A stretch of 64,000 nucleotides of DNA, from positions 1-64,000 of the forward strand of contig NZ_DAMBYD010000004.1 in assembly GCF_032051575.1 (NCBI RefSeq), given 5' to 3'. A program made the position numbers and the translations under genes. Of the stretch, positions 1-8,671 are shown one piece after another. The notes beneath the pieces are model-generated. The model worked only from the letters and a program-made list of their open reading frames with translations, was not told where the DNA came from and searched no databases. The DNA comes from Aminipila sp032051575. GTDB taxonomy: Bacteria; Bacillota; Clostridia; Peptostreptococcales; Anaerovoracaceae. How positions within the stretch are numbered: the stretch's first letter is position 1; every line of letters starts with the position of its first letter.

Positions 1-749
1 AAGGGGCAGATGTAGACCTTGGAAACAAGCAGTTCGGAGGACAGGAAGCATTAGTAGTGTTTGATGATGTATTTATTCCAAAGGACAGAATCTTCCTTTG
101 CGGAGAATATGATTTTGCAGGAATGATGGTAGAAAGATTTGCAGGATACCACAGACAGTCATATGGAGGCTGTAAGGTTGGGGTAGGCGATGTAGTAATC
201 GGAGCAGCGGCATTGGCAGCAGATTACAACGGAGCACAGAAAGCATCACATGTAAAAGATAAACTGATAGAAATGACTCATCTGAATGAAACATTATACT
301 GCTGCGGCATAGCATGTTCAGCAGAAGGCTATCCAACAGCAGCAGGAAACTATCAGATTGACTTACTGCTTGCCAACGTATGTAAGCAGAACGTAACAAG
401 ATTCCCATATGAAATCGTAAGACTGGCAGAAGATATTGCTGGAGGACTGATGGTAACTATGCCAGCAGAAGCAGACTTTAAGTCAGAGACAGTAGTAGGG
501 AAGAATGGAGAAACCATAGGGGATGTATGCAATAAGTACTTTGCAGCAGCACCAACATGCACAACAGAAGAAAGAATGAGAGTCTTAAGATTCTTAGAAA
601 ACATCTGTCTTGGTTCATCAGCAGTAGGCTATAGAACTGAGTCCATGCATGGAGCAGGATCACCACAGGCTCAGAGAATCATGATTTCCCGTCAGGGCAA
701 TATTAATGCCAAGAAAGAACTTGCTAAAGCAATTGCAGGAATTAAATAA
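1..749 (+). CDS. abfD: 4-hydroxybutyryl-CoA dehydratase, C-terminal part (5' end outside window)
   Basis: The reading frame is open from base 3 and continues upstream of the window, so this is the last ~249 residues of a protein normally near 490. The family is a [4Fe-4S]- and FAD-containing radical dehydratase converting 4-hydroxybutyryl-CoA to crotonyl-CoA, often with vinylacetyl-CoA isomerase activity. The HLNETLYC segment has the His-x6-Cys spacing of the known cluster ligands His292 and Cys299 of the Clostridium aminobutyricum enzyme; the other two cysteines would lie upstream of the window. The conserved MHGAGSPQAQRIM stretch near the C terminus is also present. It is followed by a CoA-transferase and a 4-hydroxybutyrate dehydrogenase, which together make the 4-hydroxybutyrate branch of 4-aminobutyrate or succinate fermentation. 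A GTG at 57 is an internal Val codon, not the start. Confidence 0.95.
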   Translation, partial: GADVDLGNKQFGGQEALVVFDDVFIPKDRIFLCGEYDFAGMMVERFAGYHRQSYGGCKVGVGDVVIGAAALAADYNGAQKASHVKDKLIEMTHLNETLYCCGIACSAEGYPTAAGNYQIDLLLANVCKQNVTRFPYEIVRLAEDIAGGLMVTMPAEADFKSETVVGKNGETIGDVCNKYFAAAPTCTTEERMRVLRFLENICLGSSAVGYRTESMHGAGSPQAQRIMISRQGNINAKKELAKAIAGIK

Positions 750-783
750 GCAGACTTAAGTTTGCAACAAATAACTAGTTTTT

Positions 784-824
784 TAGTAAGTCGCCCAGTC
801 TTTTTATGTGCGGCTTATTTTAAA
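784..824 (+). terminator. Intrinsic terminator after the dehydratase gene
   Basis: TAAGTCGC pairs with GCGGCTTA (one wobble) across a T-rich loop, followed by TTTT. It suggests that at least part of the dehydratase transcript ends before the next genes. Confidence 0.6.
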
Positions 825-858
825 AAATAATAGATAATTATTCATGGAGGTAGACAAT

Positions 859-1128
859 TTGAAGTGTGGCATTCGATTTTGCGGGGGTTGCAATCCAAGA
901 TATGACAGAGGTAAGGCACTGGCAACTCTAGAGGAAAAGTTTAAAGGTGAAGTTGATTTTGTTATAGCAGAAGAAAATGTTTTGTATGATTTATTACTTG
1001 TAATTGGGGGCTGCACAAATTGCTGTGCTTCTTATGAACAATTTAAAACAAAAGAAGGCGTTATAAAAATGTGGGAAGAAACACATATTGAAAAAATCGC
1101 AAATGTAATTAAAGAATTAGAGTTTTAA
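859..1128 (+). CDS. Small Cys-rich conserved protein in the 4-hydroxybutyrate cluster
   Basis: About 90 residues with six cysteines: a CGIRFCGGC motif at the N terminus followed by NPRYDR, and a GGCTNCC motif in the second half. An ATG lies at 844, but a strong Shine-Dalgarno GGAGG (846-850) sits inside that extension and is ideally spaced for the in-frame TTG at 859, so I choose 859. The cysteine pattern suggests metal or Fe-S binding, or a thiol-based role. I cannot assign a function. Its position between the dehydratase and the CoA-transferase suggests an accessory role for this oxygen-sensitive pathway, which is inference from context only. Confidence 0.75.
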   Translation: MKCGIRFCGGCNPRYDRGKALATLEEKFKGEVDFVIAEENVLYDLLLVIGGCTNCCASYEQFKTKEGVIKMWEETHIEKIANVIKELEF

Positions 1129-1158
1129 AAAGATGAAAAAGATGGAGGTATCCCAAAG

Positions 1159-2475
1159 ATGAACTGGAAAGAAATTTATGAAAGTAGAAAATGTACTGCT
1201 GATGAAGCAGTACAGAGAATTAAAAACGGTGATAGAGTAGTATTTGCCCATTGCGTAGCAGAGCCAACAATATTGGTAGATGCAATGGTAGCAAATGCAG
1301 AAAACTATGAGGATGTAACAATATCTCATATGGTTACGCTTGGCAAAGGTCAATATACAAAACCTGAATATAAGGGACATTTTAAATTCGAAGGATGGTT
1401 TTCTAGTGCAAGTACGAGAGGTTCCATAGCGGAAGGGCATGGACAATTTGTACCGGTCTATTTCCATGAAGTTCCTAACTACATAAGAAAGGGTATATTC
1501 CCAATTGATGTAGTTATGGTGGCGGTATCAGCACCTGACCGTAATGGTTTTTGCTCAGTAGGCGTTTCTTGTGACTATACGATGCAGGCTATAAAATCTG
1601 CTAAAATAGTATTGGCTGAAGTCAACGATCAAGTTCCAGTTGTTTATGGGGAAACGTTTGTACATATTAGTGAAATCGATGCTTTTGTTGAAACCTCACA
1701 CCCTCTACCTGAGATGGTACTGCCTAATATTTGTGATGTTGAAACTAAAATCGGTAAATATTGCGCTTCGCTTATTGAAGATGGTTCCACATTACAACTT
1801 GGTATAGGGGCTATTCCTGATGCTGTATTGTCACAACTTAAAGATAAAAAACATTTAGGTATACATTCGGAAATGATTTCTGATGGTGTTGTAGATCTTT
1901 ATGAAGCGGGGGTTATTGACTGCTCACAAAAATCTATTGATAAGGGAAAGATGATAGTAACTTTCTTAATGGGAACCAAGAAGCTGTATGATTTTGCAGC
2001 TAATAATCCTATGCTGGAAATGCGGCCTGTTGACTATGTAAATAGTCCTGTTGTAGTATCCCAATGTTCGAAAATGGTTTGCATTAATGCTTGTTTACAG
2101 GTAGACTTTATGGGACAGGTGGTATCTGACAGTATTGGAACAAAACAGTTCTCTGGTGTAGGTGGTCAGGTGGACTTCGTTAGAGGTGCAGCTATGTCTC
2201 TTGACGGAAAGGGAAAAGCTATCATTGCTATGCCATCAATTGTTAAGAAGAAGGATGGAACTATGATTTCTAAAATTGTTCCGTTTATTGATCATGGGGC
2301 AGCTGTTACAACAAATAGACATGATGTGGATTATATTGTAACTGAATATGGTATTGCAGAAATGAAAGGCAGAAGCCTTCAAGATAGAGCTAGAGCGCTT
2401 ATAAACATTGCTCATCCCGAATTTAGAGATGAACTAAAAGAAGAATTTGAAAAGAGATTTAACGCACAGTTCTAA
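1159..2475 (+). CDS. abfT: 4-hydroxybutyrate CoA-transferase
   Basis: A 438-residue family I CoA-transferase that moves CoA from acetyl-CoA or butyryl-CoA to 4-hydroxybutyrate. The GIGAIPDAVL motif is at about residues 215-224, and the expected catalytic glutamate (GIHSEM) falls at residue 238, the same number as in C. aminobutyricum AbfT. The ATG is preceded by GGAGG at 1144-1148. It lies 30 bp after the small Cys-rich gene and 47 bp before the dehydrogenase, so these are probably one transcript. The acetyl-CoA hydrolase/transferase superfamily is broad, but the neighbours make the 4-hydroxybutyrate assignment strong. Confidence 0.93.
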   Translation: MNWKEIYESRKCTADEAVQRIKNGDRVVFAHCVAEPTILVDAMVANAENYEDVTISHMVTLGKGQYTKPEYKGHFKFEGWFSSASTRGSIAEGHGQFVPVYFHEVPNYIRKGIFPIDVVMVAVSAPDRNGFCSVGVSCDYTMQAIKSAKIVLAEVNDQVPVVYGETFVHISEIDAFVETSHPLPEMVLPNICDVETKIGKYCASLIEDGSTLQLGIGAIPDAVLSQLKDKKHLGIHSEMISDGVVDLYEAGVIDCSQKSIDKGKMIVTFLMGTKKLYDFAANNPMLEMRPVDYVNSPVVVSQCSKMVCINACLQVDFMGQVVSDSIGTKQFSGVGGQVDFVRGAAMSLDGKGKAIIAMPSIVKKKDGTMISKIVPFIDHGAAVTTNRHDVDYIVTEYGIAEMKGRSLQDRARALINIAHPEFRDELKEEFEKRFNAQF

Positions 2476-2522
2476 ACTAATACTGACATGCCATACAAAG
2501 AGTTAGCTAAGGAGGTAATCTT

Positions 2523-3644
2523 ATGCAGGCTTTAAGAGTAGTACCTAAAGTATTTTATTTTGATACTTTTAAGGAGTTTAATGAAGAGTTTAAAATTGGT
2601 AAAAGAGATGTTTTAGTAACCAATGAATGGATGTATAATCCATATGTTGCACCGCTTGGTTTAGATACGAATGTTATTTACCAAGAAAAGTATGGGATGG
2701 GAGAACCATCTGATGAAATGATCGATGCAATGGCCAACGAAATGCAAAAATATGACTATGATCGAATTATTGCATTTGGTGGAGGAACCATTGTTGATAT
2801 CTGCAAGGTTTTATCACTTGATGTTCCTAAAAAATCAGTTGATCTTTTTACAGGAAAAGTTACTCCTAAAAAAATTAAACAGTTAATTGTAGTTCCAACT
2901 ACTTGTGGCACTGGATCTGAGGTAACCAATGTAGCTATAGCGGAATTGAAATCCCTACAGACAAAGAAGGGGATTGCGGTTGAAGAAACCTATGCTGATA
3001 TGGCTGCTTTAGTTCCTGAAAGTTTACAGGGACTTCCAGATAAGGTATTTGCAACAAGTTCGATTGATGCACTTATTCATGCAATAGAATCATACTTATC
3101 ACCTAAGGCTTCAGATTTCACAGAAATGTATTCTTTGAAAGCCATAGAAATGATTATGGAAGGATATAAGAAAGTTCTTGCAGCAGGAAACACGGCTGAT
3201 GCAAGAAAACCTTACTTAAAAGACTTTCTTCTTGCTTCCAATTATGCAGGGATTGCATTTGGTAATGCTGGATGTGCAGCTGTACATGCATTATCTTATT
3301 CAATTGGCGGAGCATTTCATGTACCACATGGAGAAGCTAATTATCAGTTCTTTACAGAAGTCTTTAAAATGTATATGAGGAAAGCACCTGATGGAAAGAT
3401 TGCCAAAGCAAATCAAATCTTTGCAGATATACTTGGATGTGATGTTAAGAATGTTTATGACGAATTAGAGAAATTCTTAAATCAGTTAATTGCCAAGAAG
3501 CCCCTAAGAGAATATGGGATGTCGGAACTTCAGATTGGCGAATTTACAAAGATGACCGTTGAAAATCAACAGAGATTACTTGGTAATAACTATGTTTTCT
3601 TAACTGATGAAGAAATTAGAGAAATCTTTGCTAATTTATATTAA
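2523..3644 (+). CDS. NAD-dependent 4-hydroxybutyrate dehydrogenase
   Basis: A 373-residue iron-type (group III) alcohol dehydrogenase. It interconverts succinate semialdehyde and 4-hydroxybutyrate, feeding the CoA-transferase and dehydratase encoded just upstream. GGGTIVDICK at residues 86-95 forms the nucleotide-binding turn, and TTCGTGSEVTN at 126-136 is the family signature. The metal ligands fit Asp182, His186, His255 and His269, with the D-x3-H and H-x13-H spacing of the family. AAGGAGGTAAT precedes the ATG. A strong terminator follows, so this is the last gene of the cluster. Confidence 0.92.
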   Translation: MQALRVVPKVFYFDTFKEFNEEFKIGKRDVLVTNEWMYNPYVAPLGLDTNVIYQEKYGMGEPSDEMIDAMANEMQKYDYDRIIAFGGGTIVDICKVLSLDVPKKSVDLFTGKVTPKKIKQLIVVPTTCGTGSEVTNVAIAELKSLQTKKGIAVEETYADMAALVPESLQGLPDKVFATSSIDALIHAIESYLSPKASDFTEMYSLKAIEMIMEGYKKVLAAGNTADARKPYLKDFLLASNYAGIAFGNAGCAAVHALSYSIGGAFHVPHGEANYQFFTEVFKMYMRKAPDGKIAKANQIFADILGCDVKNVYDELEKFLNQLIAKKPLREYGMSELQIGEFTKMTVENQQRLLGNNYVFLTDEEIREIFANLY

Positions 3645-3660
3645 AATACAAATTGATATT

Positions 3661-3697
3661 AAAATGGCCAGAAAAACTTGAATTCTGGCCATTTTTG
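3661..3697 (+). terminator. Intrinsic terminator of the 4-hydroxybutyrate cluster
   Basis: AATGGCCAGAA pairs with TTCTGGCCATT across a 9-base loop, followed by a T-run. It closes the 4-hydroxybutyrate gene set. Confidence 0.9.
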
Positions 3698-3739
3698 TGT
3701 GCCCAAAATATAAAATACAGATTTTACTATGGAAAAGTC

Positions 3740-3768
3740 TTGAAAAGATCACTGGCAAATTGTATAAT
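3740..3768 (+). promoter_or_regulatory. Sigma-A promoter of the DUF975 gene
   Basis: TTGAAA at 3740-3745 and a perfect TATAAT at 3763-3768, with a 17-base spacer, 64 bases before the ATG at 3832. Confidence 0.85.
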
Positions 3769-3831
3769 GGAAAATCGAGGGTATGATGGATACAACTAAT
3801 ATAGAAATAAAAGAGGAGAAGGGAAGAGTTT

Positions 3832-4701
3832 ATGAATCAAAATATTGTAACAGAAACTAGTAAAAATATCAGGGCTTTAGCGCGCGTGTCGCTACAAGGA
3901 AAATGGAAATTAGCGGTTATAGCAACTGCAGTGTATATGATTGCACTTATGGTACCAGCAACTATTTTAGATATTATTTTTGGTGGGGAAGATGGTGTAT
4001 CACTTTTGTCTGGCTTGTACACATTTTTAGTTACAGCACCATTCACGGTAGGATATTCCATATTCTGCTTAAATTTATTCCGAAGAAAAGAATGTGAAGT
4101 TGCACAGGTTTTCTATGGATTTGAAAAGTTTTTTAAGGTGATTGGACTTTATATAGTTATGTGTGTATTTATAGGCCTATGGATTATAGCTCCAATAATA
4201 GCAGCATTAATTACACAGAAAAAAATATTTTTTCTCCTAATACTTCCACTTGGTATTCCTGCAATTATAGCTGCTTATAGGTATAGTCAATCATTCTTAA
4301 TTATGGCAGATCATCCTGAATATGGGATTATGCAATGTATATCTGAAAGTAAACGAATAATGATTGGAAACAAGTTGAAGTTTTTCTGCATGGAGTTCAG
4401 TTTTATTGGATGGGCAATTTTAGCAGCTATACCTACAGGAATTTTATCAACAATATTTACTTTTGCAGCGCCTTCATTAAAAAGCATGGGGTCGTTAATT
4501 GGAAGTATAGCATATTTCTGGTTAATGCCTTATATGTGTCTTGCTGGAGTTGCATTCTACGAACTTGCTAATGGCAATTTACTGCCAGGAGTTATTGAAG
4601 CTAGTCCAATGAGTTTTGATGGAGAAACTTCTAAGCTTAGTGAAGTACCATATAACACTGAGGGAGAAGTACATACTACAGAAGAAACTAGAGAAAATTA
4701 A
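3832..4701 (+). CDS. DUF975 family integral membrane protein
   Basis: 289 residues. A short basic N terminus contains the family-like ARVSLQGKWKLAV motif, followed by about five or six hydrophobic segments and a hydrophilic C-terminal tail from about residue 258. The SKRIMIGNKLKFFCMEFSFIGW region, just after an SQSFLI segment, matches the DUF975 pattern. The molecular function of this family is not established. It has its own sigma-A promoter and ends two bases before the -35 box of the riboflavin operon promoter, so it is probably monocistronic and unrelated to flavin synthesis. Confidence 0.8.
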   Translation: MNQNIVTETSKNIRALARVSLQGKWKLAVIATAVYMIALMVPATILDIIFGGEDGVSLLSGLYTFLVTAPFTVGYSIFCLNLFRRKECEVAQVFYGFEKFFKVIGLYIVMCVFIGLWIIAPIIAALITQKKIFFLLILPLGIPAIIAAYRYSQSFLIMADHPEYGIMQCISESKRIMIGNKLKFFCMEFSFIGWAILAAIPTGILSTIFTFAAPSLKSMGSLIGSIAYFWLMPYMCLAGVAFYELANGNLLPGVIEASPMSFDGETSKLSEVPYNTEGEVHTTEETREN

Positions 4702-4703
4702 TA

Positions 4704-4732
4704 TTGACATTAAAAAATTACTATGTTAATAT
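4704..4732 (+). promoter_or_regulatory. Promoter of the riboflavin operon
   Basis: A perfect TTGACA at 4704-4709 and TAATAT at 4727-4732 (17-base spacer), placing the start of transcription about 15 bases before the FMN riboswitch. Confidence 0.75.
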
Positions 4733-4754
4733 GAAGTGGAAAATTAAATAATAT

Positions 4755-4857
4755 GTCTTCAGGGCAGGGTGTGATTCCCTACCGGTGGTAAAGCCCACGA
4801 GCCGCAAGGCAGATTCGGTGTGATTCCGAAGCCGACAGTATAGTCTGGATGAAAGAA
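4755..4857 (+). ncRNA. FMN riboswitch (RFN element)
   Basis: The conserved RFN core is clear: AGGGCAGGGTGTGATTCCCT, then ACCGGTGGTAAAGCCC, then CGAGCCGC, the variable CAGATTCGGTGTGATTCCG arm and the closing GCCGACAGTATAGTCTGGATG segment. It binds flavin mononucleotide. Two intrinsic terminators follow before ribD, so control is by transcription attenuation. A 64-codon open frame starting at 4849 overlaps the aptamer and is not a gene. Confidence 0.97.
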
Positions 4858-4894
4858 GATAAGTGCAAGTTTTATATTGCGTTTGATTATTATG

Positions 4895-4925
4895 CTCTGA
4901 AATGTTATCATTTCAGAGTTTTTTA
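4895..4925 (+). terminator. First terminator of the FMN riboswitch leader
   Basis: CTCTGAAATG pairs perfectly with CATTTCAGAG across a TTAT loop and is followed by six T. It sits 38 bases after the aptamer and is the likely FMN-controlled expression platform. Confidence 0.85.
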
Positions 4926-5004
4926 TTATTTAGAAATCAATATAAAATATTTATTAAGCTTGCAAATAAATTATGAGTATATGTTATTAAGATATAAGCA
5001 TAAT

Positions 5005-5041
5005 AAAAATGCCTTGGAGTTTTATCCAAGGCATTTTTTTT
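5005..5041 (+). terminator. Second terminator in the riboflavin leader
   Basis: AAAATGCCTTGGA pairs with TCCAAGGCATTTT and is followed by a run of T, 41 bases before the ribD start. It is a second, strong intrinsic terminator in the same leader. Confidence 0.85.
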
Positions 5042-5081
5042 GAATAGGATATAACAATGATAAATCAGGGAGATGAATTGA

Positions 5082-6194
5082 TTGACAGATGAAAAATATA
5101 TGCAGATGGCTTTAGAGCTGGCCAGAAAAGCAGAAGGGTGGACAAATCCAAATCCTATGGTGGGAGCAATAGTTGTAAAAAATGGAAATATAATTGGACA
5201 AGGCTTTCATGAAAAATATGGACAGCTGCATGCAGAAAGAAATGCAATTGCAAATTGCAGCGAATCACCTGAGGGAGCAACTATATATGTTACTTTAGAA
5301 CCATGCTGTCATTATGGAAAAACACCACCATGCACAGAAGCTATTATGGAAAATAAAATCTCAAGAGTAGTAGTGGGTTCTAAAGATCCAAATATTCTTG
5401 TGGCGGGAAAAGGTATAGAAATTCTAAAGCAGGCAGGCATTCAGGTTACCACAGGAGTTTTGGAAAAAGAATGCAATGAAATAAATAAAATTTTCCTTCA
5501 TTACATAGGAGAAAAAAAGCCATTTGTGGCTATGAAGTATGCTATGACAATGGATGGCAAAATTGCAGCCTATACAGGAAAGTCAAAATGGATTACAGGA
5601 GAAACGGCCAGAGAGCATGTGCATAAGTTACGGCATAAATATATGGCTATTATGGTTGGTATAGGAACAGTGCTAAAAGATAATCCTAGGCTGGATTGCA
5701 GACTTCCAAATACTAAAAATCCTAAAAGAATAATTTGTGATACGAATCTAAGAATTCCTTTGGAATGTCAGATAGTGAATACTGCAAAGGATATAGAAAC
5801 ATATATAGCTACAGCAACATTAGATAATGAAAAAACTAAAAAACTTACTGAGGCTGGCTGTATTGTATTGCAAATCCCTAGAAGCGGAGATCATATTGAT
5901 CTAAATATTCTTATGCAAATGCTTGGGAAAAAAGGAATAGACAGTATACTTCTTGAAGGTGGAGGAACATTAAATTATGAAGCCTTAAGTAAGGGTATTG
6001 TGGACTATATATTTGCATATGTGGCACCTAAGATTTTCGGAGGAAAAGATGCTATAACTGCAGTGGAAGGTATGGGTGTGGAAAGCCCGGAAACTGCAAT
6101 TATGCTGAAAAATAGAAAAATTACTATTTTGGGAGAAGATATATTGATTGAGCATGAAGTTTTTAAAGGGGTGAATAAATGTTTACAGGGATAG
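5082..6194 (+). CDS. ribD: Bifunctional pyrimidine deaminase/reductase RibD
   Basis: 370 residues. It catalyses the deamination and NADPH-dependent side-chain reduction steps of riboflavin synthesis. The N-terminal deaminase domain carries the zinc site His50-Ala-Glu52 with Cys75 and Cys84 (PCCHYGKTPPC). The C-terminal reductase domain starts near residue 150 (KPFVAMKYAMTMDGKIA) and contains LLEGGGTLN. The start is TTG at 5082, set by GGGAGAT at 5068-5074. It is the first gene after the FMN riboswitch, and its 3' end overlaps ribE by 16 bases, consistent with translational coupling. Confidence 0.97.
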   Translation: MTDEKYMQMALELARKAEGWTNPNPMVGAIVVKNGNIIGQGFHEKYGQLHAERNAIANCSESPEGATIYVTLEPCCHYGKTPPCTEAIMENKISRVVVGSKDPNILVAGKGIEILKQAGIQVTTGVLEKECNEINKIFLHYIGEKKPFVAMKYAMTMDGKIAAYTGKSKWITGETAREHVHKLRHKYMAIMVGIGTVLKDNPRLDCRLPNTKNPKRIICDTNLRIPLECQIVNTAKDIETYIATATLDNEKTKKLTEAGCIVLQIPRSGDHIDLNILMQMLGKKGIDSILLEGGGTLNYEALSKGIVDYIFAYVAPKIFGGKDAITAVEGMGVESPETAIMLKNRKITILGEDILIEHEVFKGVNKCLQG

Positions 6195-6829
6195 TCGAAG
6201 AAAAGGGAATGATTAAGTCAATTTTAAAAGGAAGAAATTCATCCAGACTTATTGTTGAAGGAGATGAAATTTTTAATCAAATACATCTTGGAGATAGTGT
6301 AGCAGTTAATGGGGTCTGCCTTACAGTCTGTAGTTTTAGTGGCAATACATTTGAAGCAGATGTAATGGGAGAGACCCTTTCACGAAGCTCTCTGGGAAAT
6401 TTAAAATCGGGAAGCATAGTTAATTTAGAGAGAGCCATGGCTGCAGATGGCAGGTTTGGAGGTCATATAGTTTCTGGACATATAGATGGAACGGGAACTA
6501 TTGTAAGTTTAATACCAGATGAAATAGCTACCTGGATAAAGATTTCTACCGCACCTGAGATTATGAAATATATTGTTGAAAAAGGCTCAATAGCAATAGA
6601 CGGTGTAAGTCTGACGGTAGCAACAGTAAGTAATGATAGTTTTCAAGTCTCACTAATACCACACACAGGAAAAGAAACCACATTACTGAGCAAGAGAGTT
6701 GGAGATGTAGTCAATCTTGAAAACGATATAATTGGAAAATATATTGAAAAATTCTTAGTAACAAAGAATCCAAATCAGAAAAATGAAAGTCGAATAAATA
6801 TGGGATTTCTTGAAAAGAACGGATTTTAA
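6179..6829 (+). CDS. ribE: Riboflavin synthase alpha subunit
   Basis: 216 residues. It dismutates two molecules of 6,7-dimethyl-8-ribityllumazine into riboflavin and a pyrimidinedione. It starts with the hallmark MFTGIVEE, and shows the two lumazine-binding repeats: the first ends near GGHIVSGHIDGTG, and the second carries IDGVSLTVA and SLIPHT. The start lies inside the end of ribD, with GGGGTG upstream. A short hydrophilic tail beyond about residue 195 is longer than minimal but within the family range. Confidence 0.97.
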   Translation: MFTGIVEEKGMIKSILKGRNSSRLIVEGDEIFNQIHLGDSVAVNGVCLTVCSFSGNTFEADVMGETLSRSSLGNLKSGSIVNLERAMAADGRFGGHIVSGHIDGTGTIVSLIPDEIATWIKISTAPEIMKYIVEKGSIAIDGVSLTVATVSNDSFQVSLIPHTGKETTLLSKRVGDVVNLENDIIGKYIEKFLVTKNPNQKNESRINMGFLEKNGF

Positions 6830-6859
6830 TACTTATTTTTAATAATGGAGGATAGACAA

Positions 6860-8062
6860 ATGTTTAAATATAATACAATTGAGGAAGCGTTAGAAGCTCT
6901 TAGACAAGGGAAAATGATTGTTGTAACAGATGCTGAAGACAGGGAAAATGAGGGAGATTTAATTTGTGCAGCTGAATTTGCCACTACAGAGAATGTTAAT
7001 TTTATGGCAATTCATGCAAAAGGATTAATCTGCATGCCTATGAGCAAAGATATGGTTGGTAAACTAGGTTTACACCAAATGGTTTCAAAGAATACTGACA
7101 ATCATGAAACTGCTTTTACAGTATCAATAGATCATATTGATACTACTACAGGAATATCAGCGGTTGAAAGATCAATTACGGCTATGAAAGCAGTGGAAGA
7201 AAACGCATGTCCAGAAGATTTCAGAAGGCCTGGTCATATGTTCCCATTATTGGCTAAAACTTATGGTGTTTTGGAAAGACAGGGACATACGGAAGCCACC
7301 ATTGATTTAATAAAACTTGCAGGTCTAAAAGAGTGTGGATTATGCTGCGAAATTATGAGAGAAGATGGAACAATGATGCGAACTACTGAATTAAAGGAAT
7401 TTGCGCAGGAGCATGGACTTGTATTCGTAACCATAGAAGCACTGAAAGAATACAGAAAATGCACAGAGAAAATTGTGGAAAGAGTTGTAGCCACTAAATT
7501 GCCTACGAAATATGGTGAGTTTATAGCTTATGGATATGAAAATAAAATTAATGGAGAGCATCATGTGGCTCTTGTAAAGGGGAATATAGAAGACGGAGAA
7601 TCTGTGCTTTGCAGAGTTCACTCTGAATGTTTAACAGGAGATGCGCTAGGTTCTATTAAATGTGATTGTGGAGAACAGTATGATGCTGCTATGAAGAAAT
7701 TAGAAAAGGAAGGCTGCGGAGTGATGCTTTATATGAGACAAGAGGGCAGAGGCATCGGGCTTATAAATAAACTAAAAGCATATGCACTTCAAGATAAAGG
7801 AATGGACACAGTAGAGGCGAATCTTGCACTTGGATTTGAAGAAGATTTGAGGGATTATTCTATAGCAGCTCAGATTTTGAAGGATTTAGGAGTAAAGGAT
7901 GTAAAACTAATGACAAATAATCCGGATAAAGTTAAGCAACTTTCAAAATATGGTGTAAATATTTCTGAAAGAGTTCCCATTGAGATTGAGGCAAATCCGT
8001 ATGATAGGTTTTATTTGAAGACGAAACAGGAAAAAATGGGGCATATATTGAGTTACCACTAA
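6860..8062 (+). CDS. ribBA: Bifunctional DHBP synthase/GTP cyclohydrolase II RibBA
   Basis: 400 residues. The N-terminal half makes 3,4-dihydroxy-2-butanone 4-phosphate from ribulose 5-phosphate (DAEDRENEGDL and FRRPGHMFPL motifs). The C-terminal half opens GTP (the HSECLTGDALGSIKCDCG zinc site and RQEGRGIGL). An ATG at 6845 begins the open frame, but the ribosome-binding site GGAGG (6847-6851) lies inside that extension and is spaced for ATG 6860, which I take as the start. It is the third gene of the riboflavin operon. Confidence 0.96.
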   Translation: MFKYNTIEEALEALRQGKMIVVTDAEDRENEGDLICAAEFATTENVNFMAIHAKGLICMPMSKDMVGKLGLHQMVSKNTDNHETAFTVSIDHIDTTTGISAVERSITAMKAVEENACPEDFRRPGHMFPLLAKTYGVLERQGHTEATIDLIKLAGLKECGLCCEIMREDGTMMRTTELKEFAQEHGLVFVTIEALKEYRKCTEKIVERVVATKLPTKYGEFIAYGYENKINGEHHVALVKGNIEDGESVLCRVHSECLTGDALGSIKCDCGEQYDAAMKKLEKEGCGVMLYMRQEGRGIGLINKLKAYALQDKGMDTVEANLALGFEEDLRDYSIAAQILKDLGVKDVKLMTNNPDKVKQLSKYGVNISERVPIEIEANPYDRFYLKTKQEKMGHILSYH

Positions 8063-8114
8063 GAATTTTATTAGTTAAAGATATGTTAAATTACAACGCA
8101 AAAGGAGAATAAAA

Positions 8115-8576
8115 ATGAAAGTATTTGAAGGAAAATTAGTAGCTAAAGACATTAAAGTTGGAATTGTCGCTGCAAGGTTTAATGAATTTATTGTTTCTAA
8201 GCTGCTATCGGGTGCGGTAGATGGACTGACAAGGCATAATGTGGAAGAAGATAATATTGAAGTGGCGTGGGTGCCAGGAGCCTTTGAAATTCCTCTTATG
8301 GCAGCTAAAATGGCTAAGTCAGGAAGATATGATTCAGTGATATGTTTAGGAGCAGTTATTAGAGGTACGACTACTCATTATGATTATGTTTGTAATGAAG
8401 TATCAAAGGGCGTTGCTCATGTGGGGCTTGAGTCTGGTATTCCTGTAATGTTTGGTGTTATTACTACAGAGAATATAGAACAAGCTATAGAACGTGCAGG
8501 TACAAAGGCTGGCAATAAGGGATACGATTGTGCACTTGGGGCAATTGAAATGGTCAATCTTATGCAGCAGTTTTAA
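8115..8576 (+). CDS. ribH: 6,7-dimethyl-8-ribityllumazine synthase
   Basis: 153 residues, the standard length. It condenses the products of RibD and RibBA to give lumazine, the substrate of RibE. Motifs include GIVAARFNEFI, WVPGAFEIPL, ICLGAVIRGTTTHYDYV and FGVITTENIEQAIERAG, the last with the conserved substrate-binding region. AAAGGAGAAT precedes the ATG. It is the last gene of the operon; no clear terminator was seen in the 95 bases after it. Confidence 0.97.
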   Translation: MKVFEGKLVAKDIKVGIVAARFNEFIVSKLLSGAVDGLTRHNVEEDNIEVAWVPGAFEIPLMAAKMAKSGRYDSVICLGAVIRGTTTHYDYVCNEVSKGVAHVGLESGIPVMFGVITTENIEQAIERAGTKAGNKGYDCALGAIEMVNLMQQF

Positions 8577-8671
8577 AATATTGAACAAACATAGCAAATA
8601 CAAATTCGGAACATTTAAACCGTTTCTTTCATATTATAGCGAGAGTAGTAATTTGAAAGGGGCGGTTTTTT

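Noticed and set aside
4849..5043. 64-codon open frame after the FMN riboswitch
   Set aside because: Its ATG is within the conserved aptamer 3' strand and it spans two terminators; there is no ribosome-binding site. It is not a gene.
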